DNA of 10,202 nucleotides from Thermoplasmata archaeon (GCA_021826785.1 JAKAYN010000012.1:1-10202), one strand, 5' to 3'; counted from the first letter of the stretch, positions 1 to 7,067 are shown. Translations and numbers: made by a program. The notes: a model not told the origin generated them from the sequence alone.

Positions 1-198
1 GACCTTGAAACCCTGAAGTGTGGCCTGTATCTTATCTGCAAACCATATGGCATCCTCAGCCGTGGCAGAATCAGGCCATTCATAGACCATGTCGTGTTCC
101 CCTTTTATAAGCGTGAATCCAAGGGATCTTAACCTCTCAACAACCTCGCTTGGTTTTGTGCCCTCGCTGTTAAATATTACCTTTAAATATGTTTTCAT
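1..198 (-). CDS. Small conserved-looking protein of unknown function, 3' end outside window
   Basis: This reading frame starts with ATG at 198 and stays open to the left edge, giving 66 visible residues beginning MKTYLKVIFNSEG. I do not recognise the family. The visible part alternates an N-terminal strand (KTYLKVIF), a helix (PSEVVERLRSLGF), a likely strand pair around LIKGEHDMVYEW and a second helix (TAEDAIWFADKIQATL), which would suit a small alpha/beta, ferredoxin-like sandwich. There is no membrane segment or signal peptide and no cysteine motif. The start is supported by a TATA-like box about 24-26 nt upstream, so the mRNA is probably leaderless. The gene lies 26 nt behind the MMPL gene on the same strand but seems to have its own promoter. 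Its codon use and ordered protein make a real gene likely; function is unknown. Confidence 0.75.
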   Translation of the reverse strand, partial: MKTYLKVIFNSEGTKPSEVVERLRSLGFTLIKGEHDMVYEWPDSATAEDAIWFADKIQATLQGFKV

Positions 199-213
199 GT
201 TTCATAATATAAG

Positions 214-227
214 AATTATATATATTA
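214..227 (-). promoter_or_regulatory. TATA-like box of the leftmost small gene
   Basis: The minus strand reads TAATATATATAATT, centred about 24 nt before the ATG at 198. That is the distance expected for an archaeal TATA box serving a leaderless transcript. It overlaps the stop codon of the MMPL gene (225-227). No Shine-Dalgarno site precedes the ATG. Confidence 0.5.
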
Positions 228-3200
228 TTTTTTATCCCTTCCTATCTTTGATGGCCACCAGTTATATTTATCAAGATAAAGCATTATGGATGGCACGAAG
301 AATGGCCAGCTTATAAAAGTATCTATTAAAACACCAAGTGCCAGGCCTATGCCTATTTCCTGCATTATGCCTATGCCGGAGAAGTAAAGTGAACCAAATG
401 TGACAAAAAGTAATGAGCCCAAAGTTATTATAACGCCACCGTTCTGTATTATGCTCTGTTTTATTGCCTCATCGTTGCTAAGTCCCTTTATAACCCCCTC
501 CCTTGCCTTTGTTACCATGAATATATCATAGTCAAGGCCAACAGCCAGCAATGTAATAAAAACGAAAAGTGGCAGGAATATTATTATTGGCAAATGTATC
601 GCATAATAAAATATTCCATAGGTCAATGCAAGTGATACTATAACAGATGCCATTACCATTAGTATTAATCTTACAGGCGTGAATGCTGATGCTATCTGCA
701 GCAATAGTATTATAAACACGGAGACTGCAAGTATTGGTACCATATTTTCAAATGAAGATGCGGTAAATGAATACGCATCGTTAAGATATTCTGTCAGGCC
801 GCCAACGTAGGCCTTATAGTTATTTCCATCACCTGCTATTGCCGGTATCTCCTTTACAAAATTCGTTGACTGATCACTCCATGCAATGTTTGAAAGGTAT
901 ATAATAATCTCGGCATACCTTGGATTCTTTCCTATGTACGTGTTTGTCTGGTTTATGTATTCTTTAACGTATCTGCTATTTCCATTTAAAAAGCTGTAAT
1001 TTACATACGAGCCAAATGGATATCCAATACCAAGAACTGAATGAACATATTTGCTTTCAAGTAGCCTCTTTTCTATATTTGAAACCTCCCTGTACTCTGT
1101 AATATTGTATTTACCATTTGATAATATTGGCGATGGAAATTTAACTATTATATAGGATGGATCAAAGAGATCGTAATGGAAAGAGTCATTGACAACGACA
1201 AGTGATTGTATCCCGCTGCTTGGCGGCAATAATGAAAAGACATCCATGTTTGTTGGTGTTACAGAGTATATGTAAAGACCTGCAACGGTTGCTATTATAA
1301 ATATTGCTATGAGCTTCTTTTTATTTTTTAATGTAAATTCTGATATATGCGTCATTGATCTTTCAAATGGTAATTTTCTTTTATTTTCAAATTTTGATGG
1401 CCAGTATGTTTTTTTGCCAAGAGAAGAAATAAATGCAATTAAGAATGTGTTTGCTATTGTTATGGCTATAAGGGCACCCATGGCGTTTGTTAGTCCATCA
1501 TCGCTGAATAGTGGTATCTTTGATAACCAGAGAACAATGTAAGATATTGCAACGGTTGTGCCTGATGTGAATACGGCAAGACCAGCCCATTTTGCCGTTT
1601 CCTGTGATGCATCATTATTTTTGTCCCTTAACTCTGACCTGTATCTTGATAATATATATACAGTATAATCAGATGATATTCCAAGCAATAATATCATAAG
1701 CAATGTTGGTGTTATAAATGATATCGATGCATGGAATACATATTTATAGAGTATGCCGCTGATACCTGCTGTTATAACGGCCGCAAGTATAAATATAAGC
1801 AGGGGAATAAATGCCGCCACTGGCGATCTAAAGTAAATGCCGACTATGACTATTGATATCGATATGCCGATTAAAAGTGCTATAACAAGACCGTTTATTA
1901 CCTCTGTTCCAAGCTGGCTGTCAGCAACAGTGTTTCCGGCCAGGTAATATTTACTCCCAGGCACCATTGATGAGTATTTAGATGTTATCTTATTTATTCC
2001 ATTTATATTAGATGCTGTTAAATTGCCCTTATAATTAATTATAAAAAGCAGTGTCGAATTGTTATATCCAAGCAAGGAGCTTTTAATATAGCTTGATGGC
2101 AGAACTGGATAATCATTATATGCGTAGTTTTTTAATATACCAGAACTGCCGTAAACGAATTTACCTAGATTATTGCCTGATGTATTGTAAAGGCTGTAAA
2201 GATACCATCTGTATGATTCATTATTTATCTTTATAAATGGATCGTTTTTGAAGACCTTCATGCTTGAATTATATATCAATGAAACCATTCTATTAATTAA
2301 ATTAAATTTTACCGGGGCACTTACATTTAATGATTCATACGCAATTTTATATGGGCTTGTGCACAGATCATTTTTAATAAAATATGTTATATTTTTGTTT
2401 TCCTCGATGCCATTCGATATGTACATAGCGCTGAATTCTGGTAGCGATGTATTTATATTCTCTGGATATTTATAATATTCATATAATGTATAATTTTTGG
2501 CAAGTGATATCATCAATGGATTATTTACCATATCCTGGAAATTCTTGCTTTTAACAGTGCTGTTTATCGCATTATTCATTATTGAAATTATATTTGTTTC
2601 ATTGACATTTTTTATTGTTGAGTTCCAGTATCCAGAAAAATAATTTAAATATAATAATGGAAAACCTGTAAGGTTCTTTGATATATATTCATAGGTAATT
2701 GTATTATTATGAGTCCTTTCAAAGATAGATATATATTCTAGTGGAAGTCCAAACTCAAGCTTTAAAATGCTCCTTGCATCACCTAAAAGGGACAACGTTT
2801 CATTATGCAATTTAAGCATTAAATTATATGTTGAATTTTCCTCGGAATAAATACCATTAGAAAATGATAAAAGTGTTTCATTCTCGGTTGTTATTATGCT
2901 TGTTATGTTTATAAAGCCAATATTCTGTTTTTCCATGTATGATTTAAGCGCATTTTCAAGATTTATCATTTCCTGGTTTACACTTAAATTATCTATATTT
3001 GTGTTATTTGCAACAATGATCAGTTCATTTGGATCAGAGCCATTAAATTGGCTTTCAAGGAGGCTATTTGCATGATATGCCATTGAATTTTTGGTTATAA
3101 TCGAGTTTGATATATTATAAGATGTATCATTAAAAAACTGCTCCGCAAATGGAAGCATTACTATAAAAAGCACGATCCAGAAGGTTAATATTGCCCTTCT

Positions 3201-3257
3201 ATGTTTTTTTGAAAAGTTGCCAACTGAATGGAAGAAACTTTCAAACATTATTTTCAT
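225..3257 (-). CDS. MMPL/RND-superfamily membrane transporter with heavily sequon-rich outer domains
   Basis: This 1010-residue integral membrane protein has the RND plan: one membrane helix (about 22-38), a large outside domain (about 40-450), helices 2-6 (about 453-612), helix 7 (648-665), a second outside domain (about 668-838) and helices 8-12 (839-990). Helices 4 and 10 carry the Asp-Tyr motifs typical of MMPL proteins, GISSDYTVYILSRYR (526-540) and GLDYDIFMVTKARE (907-920), which are thought to carry protons. In the family such proteins export lipids or other hydrophobic molecules using the proton gradient; the substrate here cannot be told. The first outside domain is more than twice the second. 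Twenty-eight N-X-S/T sequons fall in the two outside domains and only one (N14) elsewhere. ATG at 3257 is the longest start; ATG at 3248, three codons in, is an alternative at a better distance from the TATA-like box. The gene diverges from the repair fusion. Confidence 0.9.
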   Translation of the reverse strand: MKIMFESFFHSVGNFSKKHRRAILTFWIVLFIVMLPFAEQFFNDTSYNISNSIITKNSMAYHANSLLESQFNGSDPNELIIVANNTNIDNLSVNQEMINLENALKSYMEKQNIGFINITSIITTENETLLSFSNGIYSEENSTYNLMLKLHNETLSLLGDARSILKLEFGLPLEYISIFERTHNNTITYEYISKNLTGFPLLYLNYFSGYWNSTIKNVNETNIISIMNNAINSTVKSKNFQDMVNNPLMISLAKNYTLYEYYKYPENINTSLPEFSAMYISNGIEENKNITYFIKNDLCTSPYKIAYESLNVSAPVKFNLINRMVSLIYNSSMKVFKNDPFIKINNESYRWYLYSLYNTSGNNLGKFVYGSSGILKNYAYNDYPVLPSSYIKSSLLGYNNSTLLFIINYKGNLTASNINGINKITSKYSSMVPGSKYYLAGNTVADSQLGTEVINGLVIALLIGISISIVIVGIYFRSPVAAFIPLLIFILAAVITAGISGILYKYVFHASISFITPTLLMILLLGISSDYTVYILSRYRSELRDKNNDASQETAKWAGLAVFTSGTTVAISYIVLWLSKIPLFSDDGLTNAMGALIAITIANTFLIAFISSLGKKTYWPSKFENKRKLPFERSMTHISEFTLKNKKKLIAIFIIATVAGLYIYSVTPTNMDVFSLLPPSSGIQSLVVVNDSFHYDLFDPSYIIVKFPSPILSNGKYNITEYREVSNIEKRLLESKYVHSVLGIGYPFGSYVNYSFLNGNSRYVKEYINQTNTYIGKNPRYAEIIIYLSNIAWSDQSTNFVKEIPAIAGDGNNYKAYVGGLTEYLNDAYSFTASSFENMVPILAVSVFIILLLQIASAFTPVRLILMVMASVIVSLALTYGIFYYAIHLPIIIFLPLFVFITLLAVGLDYDIFMVTKAREGVIKGLSNDEAIKQSIIQNGGVIITLGSLLFVTFGSLYFSGIGIMQEIGIGLALGVLIDTFISWPFFVPSIMLYLDKYNWWPSKIGRDKK

Positions 3258-3272
3258 GTATTGAATTATTAA

Positions 3273-3284
3273 ATTTATATTTTA
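3273..3284 (-). promoter_or_regulatory. TATA-like box of the MMPL gene
   Basis: The minus strand reads TAAAATATAAAT. It is centred about 21-22 nt before ATG 3257 and about 30 nt before ATG 3248, so it fits a transcript that begins at or near either start. There is no Shine-Dalgarno site. The exact start is therefore not settled by spacing. Confidence 0.4.
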
Positions 3285-3292
3285 TCGATAAA
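3281..3292. promoter_or_regulatory. 12-bp perfect palindrome between divergent promoters
   Basis: TTTATCGATAAA is its own reverse complement. It sits in the 64-bp divergent region, touching the MMPL TATA-like box on one side and the box of the repair fusion on the other. A dimeric regulator bound here could block both promoters, but in such AT-rich DNA a 12-bp palindrome may also be chance. Function is inference only. Confidence 0.25.
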
Positions 3293-3301
3293 CTTTTAAG
3301 A
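3292..3301 (+). promoter_or_regulatory. TATA-like box of the alkyltransferase-endonuclease V gene
   Basis: ACTTTTAAGA is centred about 25-26 nt before the ATG at 3322. No Shine-Dalgarno site lies between it and the ATG, so a leaderless mRNA is likely. The sequence is a weaker TATA match than those of the zinc-ribbon and leftmost genes. Confidence 0.4.
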
Positions 3302-3321
3302 TAACTTATAATTAATAACAA

Positions 3322-4218
3322 ATGCGTAATATTGACATATATTCATATTTTTACTCGCTTTTGATGCAGATACCAGATGGCATGGTAACAACCTATGGTG
3401 ACCTTGCCCGGGCACTTGGTGATATAAAGGCTGCCAGGGCTTGCGGTTACATGCTTTCAATGAACAGTGATCCGGACAATATACCATGCTATAAGGTTGT
3501 TATGTCCGATGGCTCGCTTGGAGGCTATTCGCTTGGGCTTGACGAAAAAATAAGGAGATTAAAAAATGATAAAATAGAGGTAAACAACGGAAAAATAGAT
3601 CTAAAAAAGTACCGTTTCAACAGTTTTGATACAACATACCCATTGGCCATTTTGCGTGATGAACAGGAAAAAATTGCAAGAATGGCTTCATACGATGATG
3701 ACTACGATGAAAAAAACATATGCGCAATCGATGTTTCATATAAAAATGATACAGGCTATGGCGTAATGGTCTCATTCGATGGAAATGATTATTATATTAA
3801 AACGGTTGTTAAGAAAACAAACTTTCCATATATACCTGGATACCTTGCATACAGGGAATTCCCATACATAAAGGATCTTGCAAGTGATTTTAACGGTACC
3901 ATGATCATAGATGCAAACGGCATTTTACATCCAAGGTACTGCGGCCTGGCAACATATGCAGGGGTTTTACTTAATATGGCATCGGTTGGTGTTGCAAAAT
4001 CACTGCTTCTTGGTGATATCCACGATAATTATGTATATTACAATAATAAAGCCCTTGGTTATATTATAAATAAGAAGACGATTGTAAGCCCTGGCAATAA
4101 AATATCATTAAGATCGAGCATAGATCTTATAAAACATCTTGGCAATGGTAGGTATCCTAAAATACTAAAGATGGCACACGACAAAACCGTCGAGCTTAGA
4201 AAGCTTTATAATGAATAA
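3322..4218 (+). CDS. Bifunctional O6-alkylguanine-DNA alkyltransferase / endonuclease V fusion
   Basis: This 298-residue DNA repair protein joins two activities. Residues 1-88 are the C-terminal DNA-binding and active-site domain of O6-alkylguanine-DNA alkyltransferase: VTTYGDLA (22-29), the arginine of AARACG (R39) and the acceptor cysteine C56 in IPCYKVV. The usual N-terminal alkyltransferase domain is missing. Residues 105-298 are endonuclease V, which nicks near deaminated bases such as inosine: D137 in AIDVSY, the PYIPGYLAYRE wedge and glutamate (169-179, E179), D197 in IIDANGILHPR and K226 in VGVAKS. H286 may match the C-terminal metal-site histidine. A fusion of this type from Ferroplasma acidarmanus has been shown to have both activities. 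Unlike the usual consensus, PCHR reads PCYK, the SH.G motif reads TYAG and GH(R/K) reads GNK. It is transcribed alone, divergently from the MMPL gene. Confidence 0.95.
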   Translation: MRNIDIYSYFYSLLMQIPDGMVTTYGDLARALGDIKAARACGYMLSMNSDPDNIPCYKVVMSDGSLGGYSLGLDEKIRRLKNDKIEVNNGKIDLKKYRFNSFDTTYPLAILRDEQEKIARMASYDDDYDEKNICAIDVSYKNDTGYGVMVSFDGNDYYIKTVVKKTNFPYIPGYLAYREFPYIKDLASDFNGTMIIDANGILHPRYCGLATYAGVLLNMASVGVAKSLLLGDIHDNYVYYNNKALGYIINKKTIVSPGNKISLRSSIDLIKHLGNGRYPKILKMAHDKTVELRKLYNE

Positions 4219-4242
4219 AATTTATTCATAAATTATGCAACA

Positions 4243-4252
4243 TTTTATATAA
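4243..4252 (+). promoter_or_regulatory. TATA box of the zinc-ribbon gene
   Basis: TTTTATATAA is centred about 25 nt before the ATG at 4272. It is one of the best TATA matches in the window. No Shine-Dalgarno site precedes the ATG, so a leaderless transcript independent of the upstream repair gene is likely. Confidence 0.55.
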
Positions 4253-4271
4253 TATTATCAAATGTAACACT

Positions 4272-4514
4272 ATGAAATGCTCAAACAGCGGCTGCAACGG
4301 TGAGATGGAATATGTTGGCGATATGAACTTTAGGGTTGGTGGCTACACAGGTATAGGCGGCATGTTTCTTGGTGGCTGGAACGATCTTGCCGAGACAACA
4401 CAGACATTCTCACTTTACCGCTGCAACGTTTGTGGAAAGGTTGATTTTTACGAGCCGAAGGATGATAACACAGGTAACGAAAGCACAGAAAAGAAAAAGC
4501 ATAGATTTTTATAA
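4272..4514 (+). CDS. 80-residue zinc-ribbon protein of unknown function
   Basis: The protein carries two cysteine pairs, C3/C8 (CSNSGC) and C51/C54 (CNVC, followed by GKVDFY), the pattern of a zinc ribbon, in which four cysteines hold one zinc ion. The first pair is spaced by four residues rather than the common two. Between the pairs lies a glycine-rich stretch (VGGYTGIGGMFLGGW, 22-36). The tail is charged and lysine-rich (STEKKKHRFL) and probably flexible. It is soluble, with no membrane segment. Small ribbons like this often bind nucleic acid or assist a larger complex, but nothing here shows a partner. The gene has its own TATA box and lies 53 nt after the repair fusion on the same strand, with its end 4 bp from the oppositely read aminotransferase. 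It looks like a genuine gene of unknown function. Confidence 0.8.
   Translation: MKCSNSGCNGEMEYVGDMNFRVGGYTGIGGMFLGGWNDLAETTQTFSLYRCNVCGKVDFYEPKDDNTGNESTEKKKHRFL
4488..4500 (-). terminator. Possible T-rich terminator for the minus-strand aminotransferase
   Basis: Just past the aminotransferase stop, the minus strand reads GCTTTTTCTTTTC. Archaeal RNA polymerase ends transcription at T-rich runs without needing a hairpin. These bases are also the complement of the lysine codons in the zinc-ribbon tail. The role is inferred. Confidence 0.3.
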
Positions 4515-4518
4515 ATAA

Positions 4519-5664
4519 TTAAAGGTTGTTTTTAAACAGGAACTCCTGAACATTTTTTAATCCCTGACCAGGTGACACCTCATAGCCCATCTCGTGCATT
4601 GATCTTTCAACTGCGGAAACTGTTGCCACCGCATCATTTATGTTTATCCAGCCCATGTGGCCTATTCTTACATAGCTATCCTTAAGCTCCGGAACAACAC
4701 CGGATGCTATTTCAATATCCCTTGAGTATAAATATGACATAAACCTTGACGGATCCTTTATCATCATTGCGGTTACCGTGTTGCTTCTAAATTCACGATC
4801 CGCTATAATTTTTACATCGAGCCCCTCAAGTCCGGATCTTATTGATTCAGCAACTATGGAATGCCTTTTAATTCTGTTATCTATATCCTCTTTTTTTATC
4901 AGCTCAAAGGCCTTTGCCAGTGAGAATATTATATGAACAGGTGGTGTTGTGTAATAAGCAGATTTTCCATCAAGTATTGATGTCATAACGTTCTTCCATG
5001 CATATAAGTTATTATAAAATCCTGCCAGGGAATCGTCCTTGAGTTCGGAGACAGCCTCGGGCGATATTGCAAGAAGGGCAGCCCCAGGTGGCGCTCCAAG
5101 TGCCTTCTGGCTTGCGGTAAAAACAATATCAATATCCCATTTATCAGCCTCCATGTTCTCTCCTGATATGCTTGCAACGCCATCAACAACTATAAGATCT
5201 GATACATTTCTTAATATCTGTGAAGCCTCATTCACATTGAATCTTACGCCCGTGCTTGTCTCAACATGCGTCATAACAGATAACCTGTAATGTTTTTTCA
5301 TCCTTTCTATTTCGCTTAAGGAAACGGCCTTTCCAGGCTCTGCCTTTAAATAATCTATGTTAAGTTTATACCTTGAGAATATGGCCTTCCAGCGGTCTCC
5401 AAAGACTCCATTGCTTATTATTAATACATTATCATTGGGTCTTAGAAATGATGCCATTGATTCCATTGCAAGTGTGCCAGAACCTGGCAGAATAAATGGC
5501 ATGTAATTATCAGATTTAACTGTGTATAAAAAACCGTTAAGCGCATTCTTCATTGCATCAATAAAATCAGGCGATGCAAAACCAGCGTTGTTCACATGGC
5601 CTGCGGAAAGAACCTCATCGTTTATTATTGTTGGCCCAACGTGCATTAAAAGCTTTCTAGACAT
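4519..5664 (-). CDS. Class V aminotransferase (alanine-glyoxylate / serine-pyruvate type)
   Basis: This soluble PLP enzyme moves an amino group between an amino acid and a 2-oxo acid. With ATG at 5664 it has 381 residues, normal for the family. Numbered from that start, GSGT (61-64) is the phosphate-binding turn, HVETSTG (133-139) contacts the cofactor and substrate, D161 in VVDGVAS pairs with the pyridine nitrogen and K187 in TASQKALGAPPG is the Schiff-base lysine. RIGHMG (333-338) is the C-terminal substrate-binding segment. The motifs fit the alanine-glyoxylate/serine-pyruvate group; the exact substrates cannot be read. An in-frame TTG at 5682 would add six hydrophobic residues (MCIFLI) but is less likely. 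The gene follows cbiF by 24 nt on the same strand, yet has its own TATA-like box and no Shine-Dalgarno site. It has no known step in corrinoid synthesis. Confidence 0.9.
   Translation of the reverse strand: MSRKLLMHVGPTIINDEVLSAGHVNNAGFASPDFIDAMKNALNGFLYTVKSDNYMPFILPGSGTLAMESMASFLRPNDNVLIISNGVFGDRWKAIFSRYKLNIDYLKAEPGKAVSLSEIERMKKHYRLSVMTHVETSTGVRFNVNEASQILRNVSDLIVVDGVASISGENMEADKWDIDIVFTASQKALGAPPGAALLAISPEAVSELKDDSLAGFYNNLYAWKNVMTSILDGKSAYYTTPPVHIIFSLAKAFELIKKEDIDNRIKRHSIVAESIRSGLEGLDVKIIADREFRSNTVTAMMIKDPSRFMSYLYSRDIEIASGVVPELKDSYVRIGHMGWININDAVATVSAVERSMHEMGYEVSPGQGLKNVQEFLFKNNL
4529..4533 (+). terminator. Possible T-run terminator for the zinc-ribbon gene
   Basis: A run of five T's follows the zinc-ribbon stop codon by 14 nt on the plus strand, inside the antisense of the aminotransferase C-terminus. 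It is short, so the assignment is weak. Confidence 0.2.
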
Positions 5665-5686
5665 AATTAAAAATATGCACAATAAC

Positions 5687-5694
5687 TATTAAAA
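5687..5694 (-). promoter_or_regulatory. TATA-like box of the aminotransferase gene
   Basis: TTTTAATA on the minus strand is centred 26 nt before ATG 5664 and overlaps the last codons of cbiF. With no Shine-Dalgarno site before that ATG, this suggests separate, leaderless transcription rather than only read-through from the corrinoid operon. Confidence 0.4.
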
Positions 5695-6453
5695 TTTTCC
5701 ATCATTTCCCTTTCTAAACATGTGCGTGAATTTTTTATTATATAAATTCGATGTCTTTCCACCTGAAAACGATACTGTGCCGCCTGCAAATATTATTGCC
5801 TGCCTTGATATTTTATTATTAAAAAGTTCGTCTTCAAGGTTCTTTACAGTTGTTTCTATAATTTTTTCATCAGGCCATGATATTTTATATGCTATTATTA
5901 ATTTATCATCCTCTGAAAAGCCCGCATCAATGAGCTTTTTCGTTACTTCCCTGGCCCTAGCAGCGCTTAATAGTATCGCCATGGTGCTTTTATGTTTTGC
6001 TAGTTCGCTTAAATCCTCGCTTTTTATGTAATCGGTTCTAACCGGCACCCTTGTGATTATCAAAGATTGAGATAGCCCTGGTTCTGTTAGTTCCCCAATC
6101 TTACTGGCCGCAGCAAATACTGAGCTTACCCCAGGTATTACCTCAAAATCCATTGAACGCTCTTTGAAATGTTTTATCTGTTCGTTTATTGCACCGTATA
6201 TTGATGGATCGCCACTGTGAACCCTACATATGTCGAGGCCTTCAGAGTAATGTTTATCAATAACGCTTAAAATCTCATCAAGAGTCATTTTTGATGATCT
6301 ATATACAATGCAGGATTTTTTTACCATATTTTCTATATCACCGTTAACAAGGGAATCTGCATATATAATAACATCCGTCTTTTTTATTATTTTATATGCC
6401 TTTAATGTTAAAAGATCAAGTGAGCCTGGCCCGGCACCTATTATATGTATCGT
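5689..6453 (-). CDS. cbiF: CbiF, precorrin-4 / cobalt-precorrin-4 C11-methyltransferase, probable ACG start
   Basis: This enzyme uses S-adenosylmethionine to methylate C11 of the corrin precursor. From the proposed ACG start it has 254 residues, a normal CbiF length. Seen in order are [13 protein letters not shown] (6-18), the CbiF signature YADSLVN (31-37), [10 protein letters not shown] (79-88), [11 protein letters not shown] (106-116), [15 protein letters not shown] (121-135) and WPDEKI (194-199). No ATG, GTG or TTG exists in frame between the upstream stop (6478-6480) and ATG 6327, and starting at 6327 would delete the GAGPG and YADSL motifs. ACG at 6451-6453 lies three bases after GGTGGTGAT and places the initiator five residues before the first glycine, exactly as in CbiL and CbiE here. 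The gene overlaps the end of cbiL by 13 nt. A frameshift fusion with cbiL, a sequencing error or a decayed start are the alternatives. Confidence 0.85.
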   Translation of the reverse strand, partial: TIHIIGAGPGSLDLLTLKAYKIIKKTDVIIYADSLVNGDIENMVKKSCIVYRSSKMTLDEILSVIDKHYSEGLDICRVHSGDPSIYGAINEQIKHFKERSMDFEVIPGVSSVFAAASKIGELTEPGLSQSLIITRVPVRTDYIKSEDLSELAKHKSTMAILLSAARAREVTKKLIDAGFSEDDKLIIAYKISWPDEKIIETTVKNLEDELFNNKISRQAIIFAGGTVSFSGGKTSNLYNKKFTHMFRKGNDGKF

Positions 6454-7067
6454 TTTATCACCACCACTGTCATGTATTTATTTATATCATCAATGCTTTT
6501 AAGCATCCTTTCATTTTCATTTGAAACGTTCTCTATTATATAATATTGATATTTACCAGAGTCAATCAATTTTTTCAATGCGTCAATGCACATCCTTGGC
6601 TTTAATATAATTGATGTATTCGATTGATCTACTAAATTTTTAAGCTTTTTATAGTCGTTTATTCCTGGAATGATATTTATTATCTCGGAACCTATACCCA
6701 AAAAAAGTTTCATTGATGCAGCAGCAGCATTTATTGAGCTTATTCCAGGTATAATTTTATAGTTTATATCAATTTTATAAAGCTCCTTAAACGTGCTGTA
6801 AAGCATCGGATCGCCTTCTACAGCATAGACGGTATTCTTCTTGGCAAGCTCCTTTATTATTTTTATATTATTATCAATGTTTTCACCGTTCATTTCAAGC
6901 CGCATTGGTACAAGCTTTCCTGGTGGGTTTAGCCTTTTTATGATATTATAAGCTATTTTCAACGAGCTCTCTGGATATATTATAAAATCAGCGGACATGA
7001 TGATTTTGTATCCCTTAAGCGTTATAAGCTCAGGATCACCAGGCCCGAGGCCAACAACACTAAGCAT
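6441..7067 (-). CDS. cbiL: CbiL, precorrin-2 / cobalt-factor II C20-methyltransferase
   Basis: This S-adenosylmethionine-dependent enzyme adds the C20 methyl group, the step that commits precorrin-2 to cobalamin rather than heme or siroheme. From ATG 7067 it has 208 residues, slightly short for the family. Motifs seen are VGLGPGDPELITLKG (5-19), IIYPESS (29-35), EGDPMLYSTF (84-93) and PGISSINAAAA (107-117), all typical of the tetrapyrrole methylase fold; YPESS and EGDPMLYSTF are characteristic of CbiL. A GTG at 7076 would add three residues, but ATG 7067 has GGGTGA five bases upstream and places the start five residues before the first glycine, like CbiE. The gene overlaps cbiET by 8 nt and cbiF by about 13 nt. 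Being cytoplasmic and mid-operon, it is probably translated by coupling. Confidence 0.92.
   Translation of the reverse strand: MLSVVGLGPGDPELITLKGYKIIMSADFIIYPESSLKIAYNIIKRLNPPGKLVPMRLEMNGENIDNNIKIIKELAKKNTVYAVEGDPMLYSTFKELYKIDINYKIIPGISSINAAAASMKLFLGIGSEIINIIPGINDYKKLKNLVDQSNTSIILKPRMCIDALKKLIDSGKYQYYIIENVSNENERMLKSIDDINKYMTVVVIKRYI
6457..6465 (-). promoter_or_regulatory. Shine-Dalgarno site for cbiF
   Basis: GGTGGTGAT on the minus strand matches the ideal archaeal site GGAGGTGAT in eight of nine bases. It ends three bases before ACG 6453. It lies in the last codons of cbiL, so translation of the two genes is probably coupled. It decides the start, because no ordinary start codon follows it in the CbiF frame. 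Confidence 0.65.

Noticed and set aside
89..316. Plus-strand open frame over the left end
   Set aside because: It runs antisense to two minus-strand genes and across a promoter; its protein shows no domain and no start signals.
3296..3487. Open frame on the minus strand across the start of the repair fusion
   Set aside because: It lies opposite conserved alkyltransferase codons and its product is cysteine- and histidine-rich without any recognisable fold; it is an antisense shadow.
5665..5682. Aminotransferase start at TTG 5682
   Set aside because: It adds only six hydrophobic residues not expected in the family and has no ribosome site; ATG 5664 has the right distance from a TATA-like box.
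5689..6327. cbiF starting at ATG 6327
   Set aside because: This would remove the GAGPG loop and YADSLVN motif, which are encoded in frame upstream and needed for the methylase fold.
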